From DASUBV01 sp963725175 (GTDB lineage: Bacteria > Actinomycetota > Actinomycetes > Streptosporangiales > Streptosporangiaceae), in assembly GCA_963725175.1 (NCBI GenBank), contig CAVRXH010000006.1, forward strand, positions 4,092,001 through 4,156,000: a stretch of DNA of 64,000 nt. The letters run 5' to 3'. Positions within the stretch are counted from its first letter, which is position 1; each line of letters opens with the position of its first letter. Shown here piece after piece: positions 9,363 through 17,460 of this stretch. Below the pieces are notes generated by a model. That model did no database searches and was not told the DNA's origin. It worked only from the letters and a program-made list of their open reading frames with translations. The position numbers were made by a program, and so were the translations under genes.

Positions 9363-11324
9363 CTAGTCGAGTACCTGACGGACCGTCGTCCGCCGGCGGG
9401 CCTTGCTGACCTGACCGCGCCCCCGCTCAGCCGCGTAGGCACGCAGCAGGTCATGGAAGGAGAAGCGCCCGGCCGCGGACTCAGCGAGCAGATGATGGCG
9501 GACCAGTTCGGCTAGCATTGCCGCCGCGTCCGGGCAGCTAACGCCGGCCAGGCCGGCGGCGGCCGCCACAGTGATATCTGGTCCAGGATGTATCGCCAGC
9601 AGCCGGAACATTCTCGCCGCAGGCTCGCTTAGCTGCCGGTAAGACCAGGAGAACACCGCGCGCACGCTGGTTATATCGTCTCCGGTCTCCAGGACGTCCA
9701 GCCGCGATGGCTCGGCGCGCAACTCCTCGGCCATCGCGGCGAGCGGCCGCCAGGGGCGCAAGCTTGCCCGGGCCAGGACGATGGCGAGCGCCAGCGGCAG
9801 CCGAGCGCACAAGCCGATCAGCTCAGTAGCCGCGTCCGCCTCGTCGCTGACCCGCGCGGCGGGAAGCCGATTCAGCAGCAGTTCCCGAGCCTCCGCGTTA
9901 CTGAACACATCGAGGGTCAGCAACTGGGCGCCATCAGCGGCACTCAGGCCGATCAGCTGTGCGCGGCTGGTCACCACGCTGGCACATGCTGACCCGGCGG
10001 ACAGCAACGGCCGCACCTGATCCGCGTCCCTGGCATTGTCCAGCACGACTAGCAGCCGCTTGCTGGCTATCAGGCTCCGGTAAATGCCAATCTGGGCGTC
10101 CAGGCCAGCCGGTATTCGATCAGCAGCGATTCCCAGCGCACCGAGGAAAGCCCAGATGGCCTGCTGCGGCGTGACGGGAATTCCCGATGGGCCGAAGCCG
10201 CGCAGGTTCACATATAGCTGTCCGTCAGGAAAGCCCTCGGCAACCTCGTGAGCCCAGCGCAGTGCCAGGGCGCTCTTGCCGACTCCAGCGCCGCCGCCGA
10301 TGGCGAGGATCGTCGCGCCTTTACCGTGCCGGGCGTTCTCCCGCAGTAGCCGCGTCAGGGCCGCCAGTTCCGGCTTACGGCCAGCGAATCCCGGCAGGGC
10401 CGGTGGCAGCTGCCGCGGTATGAGGCCCGGCTCGGCCAGCGCGGTTGCCGTCCGCGTAGTGAGGCCACCGCCGCCGGCCAGGATGCGCTGGTGCAGCTCC
10501 GTCATCTCAGGACCAGGGTCCAGGCCCAGCTCGTCGCGCAATATGCGCCGCGTTTCGTGGAAGGTCGCCAGGGCATCGGCCTGGCGACCGCATCGATAGA
10601 GGCACAGCATGAGCTGGCAGCGCAGCCGTTCCCGCAGCGGGTAGCGCGTCACCATGTCTGTCAGCTCGCCGAGGAGCTCGGAGTCCATCCCGCCGGCCAG
10701 ATCGGCGGCGATCCGCTCCTCGACCACCGACAGCCGCTGCATTTCGAGCTGCTCGGCCAGGCCGCGTAGCACCGGCGCTGCCTGGACCACGTCGGCCAGA
10801 GCGGGCCCTCGCCACAGCGACAGAGCTTCCCCGTAACGTCGCCTGGATGTGACATAGTCGGCGGCGGCCTGGGCATTGCGGGCCTGGCCAACCAGCTCGC
10901 CGAATGTGTCGACGTCCAGGCTGCCCTCGGCGAGGACGAGCCGGTACCCGGCAGGCTGGGTGAGTATCCGAGGCGCTCCTGGCCCGCGACTGAGATCGTC
11001 GAGCCGACGGCGCAGCTGGTAAATGTGCGTGTGCAGGTTCTTGACCCGCCGACTGGACACCTCCTCCTGCCACAGGCCGTCGATCAGGGTCGGCACGGGA
11101 ACTGCCCGGTTACGCCCAGCCGCGAGCATCGCCAGCAGGACGCGCTGCGCTTGCTGCTGAATAGCGCATATCTGGTGACCGGCTGCGATTTCCACCGGGC
11201 CGAGGAGCAAGACAGCCATATCAGGCTGGCGGGACGACTCGTTACCCACATCCATGACGGTAACGCTGTTCGGGATGTATCGCTCCGGCTGGGCCGGCGA
11301 AGCATCGGATATATATGCGGTCAA
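9363..11324 (-). CDS. SARP-family regulator (BTAD plus NB-ARC)
   Basis: A 653-aa AfsR/DnrI/RedD-type transcription regulator. Order: OmpR-like winged helix (about residues 38-130, with RVKNLHTHIYQLRRRLDDL), bacterial transcriptional activation domain (about 135-285), then an NTPase with Walker A GGGAGVGKSA and Walker B LLVVLDNAR. It ends soon after the FHDLLRAYAAE motif, so the C-terminal TPR region of full-length AfsR-type proteins is absent. The start is uncertain: TTG 11324 is the longest, ATG 11255 and ATG 11219 are alternatives and none has a good ribosome site. It diverges from the RiPP-like cassette and is its likely activator, as SARPs usually control adjacent biosynthetic genes. Confidence 0.9.
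   Translation of the reverse strand: MTAYISDASPAQPERYIPNSVTVMDVGNESSRQPDMAVLLLGPVEIAAGHQICAIQQQAQRVLLAMLAAGRNRAVPVPTLIDGLWQEEVSSRRVKNLHTHIYQLRRRLDDLSRGPGAPRILTQPAGYRLVLAEGSLDVDTFGELVGQARNAQAAADYVTSRRRYGEALSLWRGPALADVVQAAPVLRGLAEQLEMQRLSVVEERIAADLAGGMDSELLGELTDMVTRYPLRERLRCQLMLCLYRCGRQADALATFHETRRILRDELGLDPGPEMTELHQRILAGGGGLTTRTATALAEPGLIPRQLPPALPGFAGRKPELAALTRLLRENARHGKGATILAIGGGAGVGKSALALRWAHEVAEGFPDGQLYVNLRGFGPSGIPVTPQQAIWAFLGALGIAADRIPAGLDAQIGIYRSLIASKRLLVVLDNARDADQVRPLLSAGSACASVVTSRAQLIGLSAADGAQLLTLDVFSNAEARELLLNRLPAARVSDEADAATELIGLCARLPLALAIVLARASLRPWRPLAAMAEELRAEPSRLDVLETGDDITSVRAVFSWSYRQLSEPAARMFRLLAIHPGPDITVAAAAGLAGVSCPDAAAMLAELVRHHLLAESAAGRFSFHDLLRAYAAERGRGQVSKARRRTTVRQVLD
11240..11265. 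promoter_or_regulatory. Inverted repeat over the possible SARP start
   Basis: CGTTACC (11240-11246) and GGTAACG (11259-11265) form a perfect 7-bp inverted repeat with a 12-bp spacer, straddling the internal ATG at 11255. If the true start is ATG 11219 this would lie upstream as an operator; if translation begins at 11324 it lies inside the coding sequence. Confidence 0.3.
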
Positions 11325-11345
11325 GTAATTTTTGAGCTGCCACTA

Positions 11346-11364
11346 CAGCGGTGACACACCGCTG
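11346..11364. promoter_or_regulatory. Palindromic operator candidate, SARP/RiPP intergenic region
   Basis: CAGCGGTG (11346-11353) and CACCGCTG (11357-11364) form a perfect 8-bp inverted repeat separated by ACA. It lies about 20 bp before the SARP gene and about 120 bp before the peptide gene, in the only divergent control region of the locus. Operator function is inferred. Confidence 0.45.
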
Positions 11365-11483
11365 GCAGATTGGCGCGAGGTAAACCTGCCGCAGGGATAC
11401 GACAGCGGATGTGGTCTCATGGCCGGCCCGGCCGCACTCGCCGTAAATCCCGTGCCCTGCCAGGCGAAAGGAGGTGCATGAGG

Positions 11484-11579
11484 ATGAGCGACCAGCCCGT
11501 CAAGAAGCCCGTCAAGATTGCCATTCGCAAGCTCGACCGGGTGGAGACCACCCGTCCGACCGTTCCAGGCGACGGCTGA
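11484..11579 (+). CDS. Putative RiPP precursor peptide (31 aa)
   Basis: A 31-residue peptide, starting MSDQPVKKPVKIAIRKLD and ending RVETTRPTVPGDG. A near-perfect ribosome site, AAAGGAGG (11467-11474), precedes it: 9 nt to this ATG and 3 nt to an ATG at 11478, which would give 33 aa. The Lys/Arg-rich N-terminal part resembles a leader that could add a strand to a PqqD-like recognition domain; the Thr/Pro/Gly tail would be the core. There is no Cys or Ser in the tail, arguing against azole or lanthionine chemistry; Glu, Asp, Thr and the C-terminal Gly carboxylate remain as modification sites. It is followed by an attenuator-like palindrome and two genes with PqqD-like domains. Precursor status is inferred. 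Confidence 0.65.
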   Translation: MSDQPVKKPVKIAIRKLDRVETTRPTVPGDG

Positions 11580-11599
11580 CGCCAGGCGGTAGTTCCAGC

Positions 11600-11627
11600 G
11601 GCGGGACGGGGAATTCCCCGTCCCGCC
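11600..11627 (+). terminator. 28-bp perfect palindrome, probable attenuator after the precursor gene
   Basis: A 28-bp perfect palindrome (left half GGCGGGACGGGGAA) lies 20 bp after the peptide stop and 30 bp before the ThiF-like start. In RNA it would form a roughly 12-bp GC stem with an AATT loop and no long U run. Partial terminators at this place are common in RiPP operons, where they keep precursor transcripts in excess over enzyme transcripts. The palindrome is seen; the attenuation is inferred. Confidence 0.6.
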
Positions 11628-11657
11628 CCCATCGCAGGCCACCGGCGGAGGAAGTAA

Positions 11658-12770
11658 ATGAGGCGTCCCCGAGTCAAGAGCTCGCAGTGCCCGTCGCGAT
11701 TTCCGGATCAGCGAATTCAAGTAGGCTGGATCTACGACACGGCCAGCGAGATAACGGACGACGCCGAGGGCACCATCTGGCGGCTGCTTGAGCTGATGGA
11801 CGGGACCCGCTCGCCGGAGGAAATTCTTCGCCTCATGCTCAGCGAGCGTCCCGCGCTCGATCAGCCGAGCCTGAGCGCCGCGCTCGGCGATCTCATAGGG
11901 TCCGGTTATATCGAGGACGCCGCTGCCGATGTGGCCGGCCAGTTGTCCGCGGCGGAGCTCGACCGGTACAGCAGGAATAACGAGTTCTTTAATTGCGTCG
12001 ATACGATTCCCCGTACCCTTCGCTACGAGCTGCAGAACATGCTCAAAGAGTCCAGGGTGGTCGTTATCGGCCTCGGCGGCGTGGGCTCTACGGTGGCAAT
12101 GAGCCTGGCCGCGGCTGGTGTCGGGACGCTTCGCTGCGTGGACTTCGATCGTGTCGAAGCGTCCAACCTGACCCGTCAGTTGCTCTACACGGAAAACGAC
12201 ATCGGTCGGTCAAAGGTGACCAGCGCGATTGCTCGCCTCCAGAGCATGAACCGGCATGCAAGCATAGAGGGCCTGGAGCTGGAAGTATCCGCGCAGGCGG
12301 ATGCGCGATCCTGCCTGGATGGCATGGATTTCGCGGTGCTCTGTACAGATCACCCACGCGAGAACGTCGACTTCTGGGTCAATGACACTGCTATCCAGCT
12401 CGGCACGCCGTGGGCCGTTTGCAGTTACAACGGTCCCCTAGTCTGCACGGGTGTCATTATCCCGCGTAAGACCCCGTGCTACCGCTGCTTCGCCCACTAT
12501 CATCCTTCGCCGTGGTCACCAGACAGCGAATCCGGCGCGGAACTGATGCCGAGAAGCAGCGGTGTCATGGGTGTCATCGCGCCGACGGCGGGCGCCGCCG
12601 GGCATCTCGCCGCGCTTGAGGCCATCTATTTCCTTACCGGGCTCCGTGTCCAGACGGCGGGCCGCCTGATGTACCGGAACATGCTGGTCTATGACCAGGC
12701 CTACAGCGTGGAACTGAACTTCTGGGATGAGTGCCCGGCATGCGGCGAGGCGGCACTTGGCGCAGATTGA
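11658..12770 (+). CDS. PqqD-like/ThiF-type E1 adenylating enzyme, putative RiPP modification enzyme
   Basis: A 370-aa protein. Residues ~18-90 resemble a PqqD-like/RRE winged helix (WIYDTASEITDD...IWRLLELMDGTRS). From ~130 it is an E1/ThiF/MoeB-type domain: nucleotide loop GLGGVGS (138-144), VDFDRVEASNLTRQ (161-174), Lys186, a TD motif (230-231) and two zinc knuckles, C274/C277 and C359/C362. E1-type enzymes adenylate carboxylates; in microcin C (MccB) and pantocin (PaaA) they act on a peptide. Ribosome site GGAGGA precedes the ATG by about 6 nt. Placed between a precursor-like peptide and an M50 protease, it probably activates a carboxylate of that peptide. The chemistry cannot be read from sequence. 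A sulfur-carrier role is less likely, since no thiazole or molybdopterin genes are nearby. Confidence 0.82.
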   Translation: MRRPRVKSSQCPSRFPDQRIQVGWIYDTASEITDDAEGTIWRLLELMDGTRSPEEILRLMLSERPALDQPSLSAALGDLIGSGYIEDAAADVAGQLSAAELDRYSRNNEFFNCVDTIPRTLRYELQNMLKESRVVVIGLGGVGSTVAMSLAAAGVGTLRCVDFDRVEASNLTRQLLYTENDIGRSKVTSAIARLQSMNRHASIEGLELEVSAQADARSCLDGMDFAVLCTDHPRENVDFWVNDTAIQLGTPWAVCSYNGPLVCTGVIIPRKTPCYRCFAHYHPSPWSPDSESGAELMPRSSGVMGVIAPTAGAAGHLAALEAIYFLTGLRVQTAGRLMYRNMLVYDQAYSVELNFWDECPACGEAALGAD

Positions 12771-14040
12771 GAAGGACTCTGACGGCAGCCAGGGGTCCAG
12801 GCTGACCGCCACCTCGCTCGTGACTATGCACGAGCTCGTCATGCACCCGGAGGACGAGAGCTGGATTGTCGGGCGTATCGGGCACGGGGAGTTCGTGGCC
12901 ATGCCCCGGCTGGGCGTCAGTGCCATCAGACTGCTCCTCGACGGTCATACTCCGCTCCAGGCACAGCAGCGCCTGGAGCCTGAATATGGCGCCGTGGAGG
13001 TGCTGTCCTTCGTCGAGCAGTTGCAGGATCTGGGCTTCGTGCGGGCGATCGACGGCATCAGCCTTGACGAGCCAGGGGACCAGCGGGAAATGTCCGCCAG
13101 TCTGCCCTGGCTGCGACAGCGGCAGGTGAGCTGGCTCTTTCGCGGCCCGCTGCTCGCTGTCTACGCGGCCATCTGCGCGGTCGCCCTCGTGATCCTGGTA
13201 ACCCGGCCGCGTCTCCTGCCGAGGTATGGCGACCTGTTCGTCAGCCGGAGCATGACGACCGTGGTGGTGGCCGATACCGCCATGATCCTGGCCCTGATGA
13301 CGGTGCACGAGCTGGCTCACCTCATCGCCGCCAGGTCGGTCGGAGTGCCGGCCAGGATCACCTGGGGCACTCGCCTGTTCGACCTGGTCGCCCAGACCCG
13401 CATGCCGGGCGTGTGGGGAGTGCCGCGGCGCGAGCGGATGCGCTGCTACCTGGCCGGCCCGGCCTGCGAGCTAGTGCTTGCGTCGGTCGTGCTCATCGTG
13501 CTGGCGGCAGGGAACCCGCATGGCACGGGCGGGCGGATCGGCAGGGCCATCGTCGCCCTGGTCCTGCTGGGCATCCTGATGCAACTGCTGGTGTATCAGA
13601 GGACCGATGTCTACTTCGTCGTGGCGGATCTCCTGCGCGCGCGAAATCTGCATGACGACGCCTGCCGGTACCTGCTGACGCGGCTTCGCGTCCTGGCAGG
13701 CTGGGTGCGGCGAAGGAGCGCGCGAGCCGCCTCATCGCCGCTGCCAGCGACTATGGACAGGCGCGAGTACCGCGTGGTGCGGTGTTACGCCTGGGTGATG
13801 GTGGCCGGCTCGGCCGCGTCAGCGGCTGCCCTGGCGGCGTTCATCATCCCGGCGATCGCTACCGTCTTCGCGCGTGGCCGCGCCGAGCTCATGACCGGGC
13901 TATCCCGCCAGGACTACTTCGCGGTCGCCGACGCGGCTGCCGCGATGGCGATCCTCTGCGGCTTCTGGGTACTGTTCCTGGTCGTGTTCATCCGTTCCCG
14001 AGGGGAATGGTGGCGCCGTATCCGCGGAGCTGGTGACTGA
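12727..14040 (+). CDS. Membrane M50-type metalloprotease with N-terminal PqqD-like domain
   Basis: A 437-aa membrane protein. Residues ~26-110 look like a PqqD-type domain (WIVGRIGHGEFVAMPRLGVSAIRLL). Membrane segments follow at about 139-160, 178-200, 245-262, 272-291, 340-365 and 390-415. The zinc motif HELAH is at 194-198, and RTDVYFVVADLLR near 292 resembles the second metal-ligand motif of YydH-like peptide proteases. It probably cleaves or exports the leader of the nearby peptide. The ATG at 12727 overlaps the ThiF-like gene by 44 nt; GTG 12820 or ATG 12826 would avoid this but trim the PqqD-like fold. There is no ABC exporter nearby, so this may be the only membrane component of the cassette. 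Confidence 0.82.
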   Translation: MSARHAARRHLAQIEKDSDGSQGSRLTATSLVTMHELVMHPEDESWIVGRIGHGEFVAMPRLGVSAIRLLLDGHTPLQAQQRLEPEYGAVEVLSFVEQLQDLGFVRAIDGISLDEPGDQREMSASLPWLRQRQVSWLFRGPLLAVYAAICAVALVILVTRPRLLPRYGDLFVSRSMTTVVVADTAMILALMTVHELAHLIAARSVGVPARITWGTRLFDLVAQTRMPGVWGVPRRERMRCYLAGPACELVLASVVLIVLAAGNPHGTGGRIGRAIVALVLLGILMQLLVYQRTDVYFVVADLLRARNLHDDACRYLLTRLRVLAGWVRRRSARAASSPLPATMDRREYRVVRCYAWVMVAGSAASAAALAAFIIPAIATVFARGRAELMTGLSRQDYFAVADAAAAMAILCGFWVLFLVVFIRSRGEWWRRIRGAGD

Positions 14041-14062
14041 CGCCGTGCCCGGCGCGCCAGGG

Positions 14063-15127
14063 TCACGCGGTGGGCGGCGGATGCGGCTGGGCGTCCGAGG
14101 TCCGCGCGATCGTCGCGCTGGCGCGGCGGACCCAGATCCGGCCGGACTCGGGCAGCACGTCGCTGACGAATCCGTAGGCGGCCAGCAGCTCCGCGGCGTG
14201 GGCCGAGCCATCCGCGGCCTTGGCCTTGGTCCGGGATAGCCAGTCGATGATGTCGCCCCAGCCGGGCGCGGCAAGCGACCCGCCGACGTACTGGACCGAG
14301 AGCGCGGCGCACAGATTACTGAACGCGAGGCGCTGCCGCAGTGGCCAGCCGCGCAGGGTTCCGAGCACGAAGGTCGCGCCGAACACGTCCCCGGCGCCGG
14401 TCGGATCGTGCGCGTTCACCGGCAGGGACGGTACCCATTCCTGCTCGCCGGTGGTCGAGTCGATCGCGAGCGCGCCCTGCCCGCCGCAGGTGACGACCGC
14501 GACGGGCACCCGGTCGGCCAGCGCGTGCAGGGCGTCGTGCGGATCGTCGGTGTGCGTGTAGGCCATCGCCTCGACGCTGTTCGGCAGGAACGCGTGGAAG
14601 TCCTGGAGCTGCTCCAGCACGCTGGGCGACCATTTCTCGTCCCAGCCGGTATCGGCGAACAGCAGCATCCCGGCCTTGGCGGCGGACGCATACCAGTCGC
14701 GCGGCTCGGTGTCCAGGTGGGCGAACCCGGCCCTGGCCTCGGGCACCTTGCCGCACATGACGCTGGCCGGGACGGGCGACGGGTGCTGGTGGGTGAGCAT
14801 GGCCCGGTCCCTGTCCACCACGATGGAGACGGTCACCGGCGAGTGCCAGTCGGAGAACCGGCGGGAGTAGGTGAGATCGACACCCTCCTGCTCGGTCAGC
14901 GTGGACCAGCAGAAGTCCCCGTACACGTCGTCGCCGAACGATGCGGCCAGCGCGGTATGCACGCCCAGGCGGCTGGCGGCGATCGCCAGGTTGGCGATGC
15001 CGCCGGGACAGGACCCCATCCCGTCGGCCTGGATCTCGGTCCCGAGCGTGGGCAGCGAGCTGATGCCGGTGAACACCACATCGAGGAACACGGTCCCGCT
15101 GACGAACAAGTCGAAGGTCTCGCTCAT
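14063..15127 (-). CDS. PfkB-family carbohydrate kinase
   Basis: A 354-aa ribokinase-type sugar or nucleoside kinase. An N-terminal glycine pair region (GSCPGGIANLAIAASRLG, ~38-55) and the C-terminal signature DPTGAGDVF with the catalytic Asp are intact. An extra C-terminal ~40 residues ending in a Pro-rich tail is unusual. ATG 15127 has an AGGTGA ribosome site. It diverges from a sugar ABC operon across 65 bp and probably phosphorylates the imported sugar or its derivative. Exact substrate unknown. Confidence 0.88.
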   Translation of the reverse strand: MSETFDLFVSGTVFLDVVFTGISSLPTLGTEIQADGMGSCPGGIANLAIAASRLGVHTALAASFGDDVYGDFCWSTLTEQEGVDLTYSRRFSDWHSPVTVSIVVDRDRAMLTHQHPSPVPASVMCGKVPEARAGFAHLDTEPRDWYASAAKAGMLLFADTGWDEKWSPSVLEQLQDFHAFLPNSVEAMAYTHTDDPHDALHALADRVPVAVVTCGGQGALAIDSTTGEQEWVPSLPVNAHDPTGAGDVFGATFVLGTLRGWPLRQRLAFSNLCAALSVQYVGGSLAAPGWGDIIDWLSRTKAKAADGSAHAAELLAAYGFVSDVLPESGRIWVRRASATIARTSDAQPHPPPTA

Positions 15128-15154
15128 CTGCGCATCACCTGTCCACCGTGTCTC

Positions 15155-15185
15155 TTGACTCAGATATATACCAGAGCAGTAGGGT
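15155..15185 (+). promoter_or_regulatory. Candidate promoter for a leaderless sugar-binding protein mRNA
   Basis: TTGACT (15155-15160) and TAGGGT (15180-15185) resemble a -35/-10 pair with a 19-bp spacer. The -10 ends 7 nt before the ATG at 15193, which has no ribosome site, so transcription may begin at or next to the start codon. Inference from spacing only. Confidence 0.4.
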
Positions 15186-15192
15186 TTGTCCT

Positions 15193-16504
15193 ATGTCAAG
15201 ATCGCGAATTCGTATACAGACCGCCGCTGCGGGCGTTCTCCTGCTTACCCTCACCGCGGCTGCTGCCGCATGCGATTCGTCCTCCTCGGCGGGCTCCGCC
15301 GGGAAGCCGGTCACGATCACCTACTGGACCTCTTCCGCCCAGACGGAGATCAACTGGCTGGACTCCCACTTCAACGCCAGCCACTCCGGCATCAAGGTCC
15401 ACGGCCAGTACATCGCCAGCGCCGACAACACGACGACCAAGGTGGGCGCGGCGCTCAAGACCGGCACGGAGCCGAATGTCCTGCTCGGCGAGGACCCTGA
15501 GAATCTGCCCTTCCTGGCCGAGAGCGGCAAGGTCGTCGACCTGACCAGCGCGCTTAAGACCGAGACGAGCCAGCTGTACCCGGGGATCAGGTCCGCGCTG
15601 TCCTACCAGGGCAAGCAGCTGGGCATGGCGCTCGGCGGCGTCGGCAACTACGTCCTGTTCTACAACAAGACCGACTTCGCGAAGGCCGGCATCTCCGCGC
15701 CGCCCGCCACCTGGACCCAGCTCGAGTCCGACGCCATCAAGCTGTCCGACCCGGCGAAGCACCGGTACGGGATCTACATCCCGTGGGGCACGGACGAGTG
15801 GATCTCCTACGACTGGGAGGGCCTGCTGTGGGCGGACGGCGGCCAGTTCATGAACTCCACTAACACCAAGGTCGCCTTCGACAGCCCGGCCGGCGTCCAG
15901 GCCCTGACCACCTGGGTCAACCTGGTCAGGAAGGACCACGCGGCGCCCACCACGAGCTTCGCCCAGGCCGGCAGCTTCGACGGTGCCCCGGCCTTCGCCG
16001 GCAACACGGTGGCGATGATCGTCGAGGGCCAGTGGGCCGTGTCGGAGTTCGACACCGCCAAGGTCAAGTACGGCGTCGCCGTGCTCCCGGCGGGCACCTC
16101 CGGTCACTCGGCGGCCAACATCGGCATCGGCGTGGCGACGGTCTTCAAGCAGGGCAGCAGCGCCGCGCAGAACGCCGCCGTCACCTTCGTGAAGTGGCTC
16201 GGGGCAGCCCGCGCAGGGTGCCTACCTGACCGCGACGAGCGGCGGCCTGCCCAGCGCCCCGAACCAGCTGACCCAGCCCGCGGTCAAGAAGGAGATCGCC
16301 ACTCAGCCGACCTACCAGACCTTCGCCACCCAGCTGGAGACCGGGCACACCCGGCCGTCGATCCCCGCCTACGCGCAGATCTCGCTGGATCTGGCGACCG
16401 AGATCCAGGCGGCGCTGAACGGCACCGTGACCCCGGCGCAGGCGCTGGCCAAGGCGGCGGCCGAGGGCAACCAGGCCATCGCCAGCGACGGATCGGGATC
16501 GTAG
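15193..16504 (+). CDS. Sugar ABC transporter solute-binding lipoprotein (MalE type), frameshifted
   Basis: A MalE/UgpB-type extracellular sugar-binding lipoprotein of about 436 aa. Signal peptide with lipobox AAAAACDSS, then family blocks such as ITYWTSSAQ and NYVLFYNKTDFAKAG. The frame breaks at a GGGG run (16201-16204). After removal of one base the reading continues as QPAQGAYLTATSGGLPSAP and runs to a normal C-terminus at TAG 16504. Without correction it would run on to 16515 as unrelated sequence. The high conservation of both parts suggests an assembly indel or a very recent mutation. It is the first gene of an operon with two permeases and no ATPase gene, which is normal for actinobacteria that share MsiK. 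Confidence 0.82.
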
Positions 16505-16511
16505 GAGGCAG

Positions 16512-17460
16512 TTGAGCCGCCTGATCCGCCCGCGCAGCTCGATCGCGCCGGCCGGCGCGCGCTATTCTCGCGCGCGCCGGCGGCGGCCGGGTACGCCTGT
16601 GGGGCACCGCGTACACGTTCGTGCTGCCGGTACTCGCCCTGACGGTGATCTTCTCCGTCGTCCCGCTGGTCATGGTGCTCCAGCGGAGCCTGTACCGCGG
16701 CAACTTCTTCGGCACCCAGCTCACCTTCGCGGGCCTGGGGAACTACCGGGGCGTCTTCGCCACCGGCGGCGGCCACGCGCTGGTGGTCACGGCGGTCTTC
16801 ACGACCGGGTTCGTCGCGGTGTGCATGCTGGTCGGCCTGGCGGTCGCCCTCGTACTCGACGTGCGGCTGCCCGGGCTGCAGCAGGTACGCGCCTTCTTCG
16901 TCATCCCCATCGTGGTGCCGCCGGTGGCGACCGCGTTCATCTGGTTCACCTTCTTCCAGCCCGACACCGGCCTGTTCAACCGCCTCCTGAACTCCGTCGG
17001 GCTGCCGCAGGTCAGCCTCGACACCCCCACCACCGCGCTGATCGCGGTGATCGCCTTCGGCGCCTGGCAGTTCTTCGGCGAGGTCGTCCTGCTCTACCTC
17101 GCCGGACTGAAGTCGCTGCCGGAAGACGTGATCGAGGCTGCCAGCGTGGACGGGGCCGGCGCCTGGGCGCGGCTGCGCCACATCCGGCTGCCGCTGCTGC
17201 GCCGCCAGACCGCGCTGATCCTCATCATCGCCACCCTGAACGGCCTGCAGACCTTCAACCAGATCTACGTGCTCACCAACGGCGGGCCGGAGGGCGCCAC
17301 GCAGACCGCGCTCTACTACGTCTACCAGGAGGCATTCGGCCTCGGTGCCGGCGGCTCCGTCGGCCTGGCCGACGCCATGGCCGTGATCCTGTTCGGCATC
17401 TCGCTGCTCATCACCATCGGTCAGCTCACGGCGATCCGCGGCGGCAGGAGAGAAGCATGA
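16512..17460 (+). CDS. Sugar ABC transporter permease (MalF type), N-terminal frameshift likely
   Basis: A MalF/UgpA-type permease with six membrane helices and EAA loop VIEAASVDGAGAWARLRHIRLP. The body is open from GTG 16621, but that start would lie at the edge of the first helix. Upstream, a TTG at 16512 with AGGAGG just before it begins a basic N-terminus (SRLIRPRSS...) in another frame; dropping one base near 16593 joins it to RLWGTAYTFVLP, a typical permease entry. A GC-rich hairpin at 16551-16581 lies in this stretch and could either promote a sequencing indel or be an intergenic stem, in which case 16621 is the start. The 3' end overlaps the next permease by 4 nt. Confidence 0.8.
16551..16581 (+). 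repeat. Strong GC hairpin at the start of the permease gene
   Basis: GCCGGCGCGCG (16551-16561) and CGCGCGCCGGC (16571-16581) form a perfect 11-bp stem with a 9-nt loop. It lies 47 bp after the binding-protein stop. It may limit read-through or protect the binding-protein mRNA, or it may explain a local indel. Confidence 0.5.

Noticed and set aside
9363..9500. Frameshift at the end of the SARP gene
   Set aside because: Beyond the stop lies the SDR gene; no continuing TPR sequence is seen in any frame, so the protein is simply short.
11370..11579. A 69-codon version of the peptide gene
   Set aside because: No ribosome site at 11370; AAAGGAGG lies inside it just before the ATG at 11478/11484.
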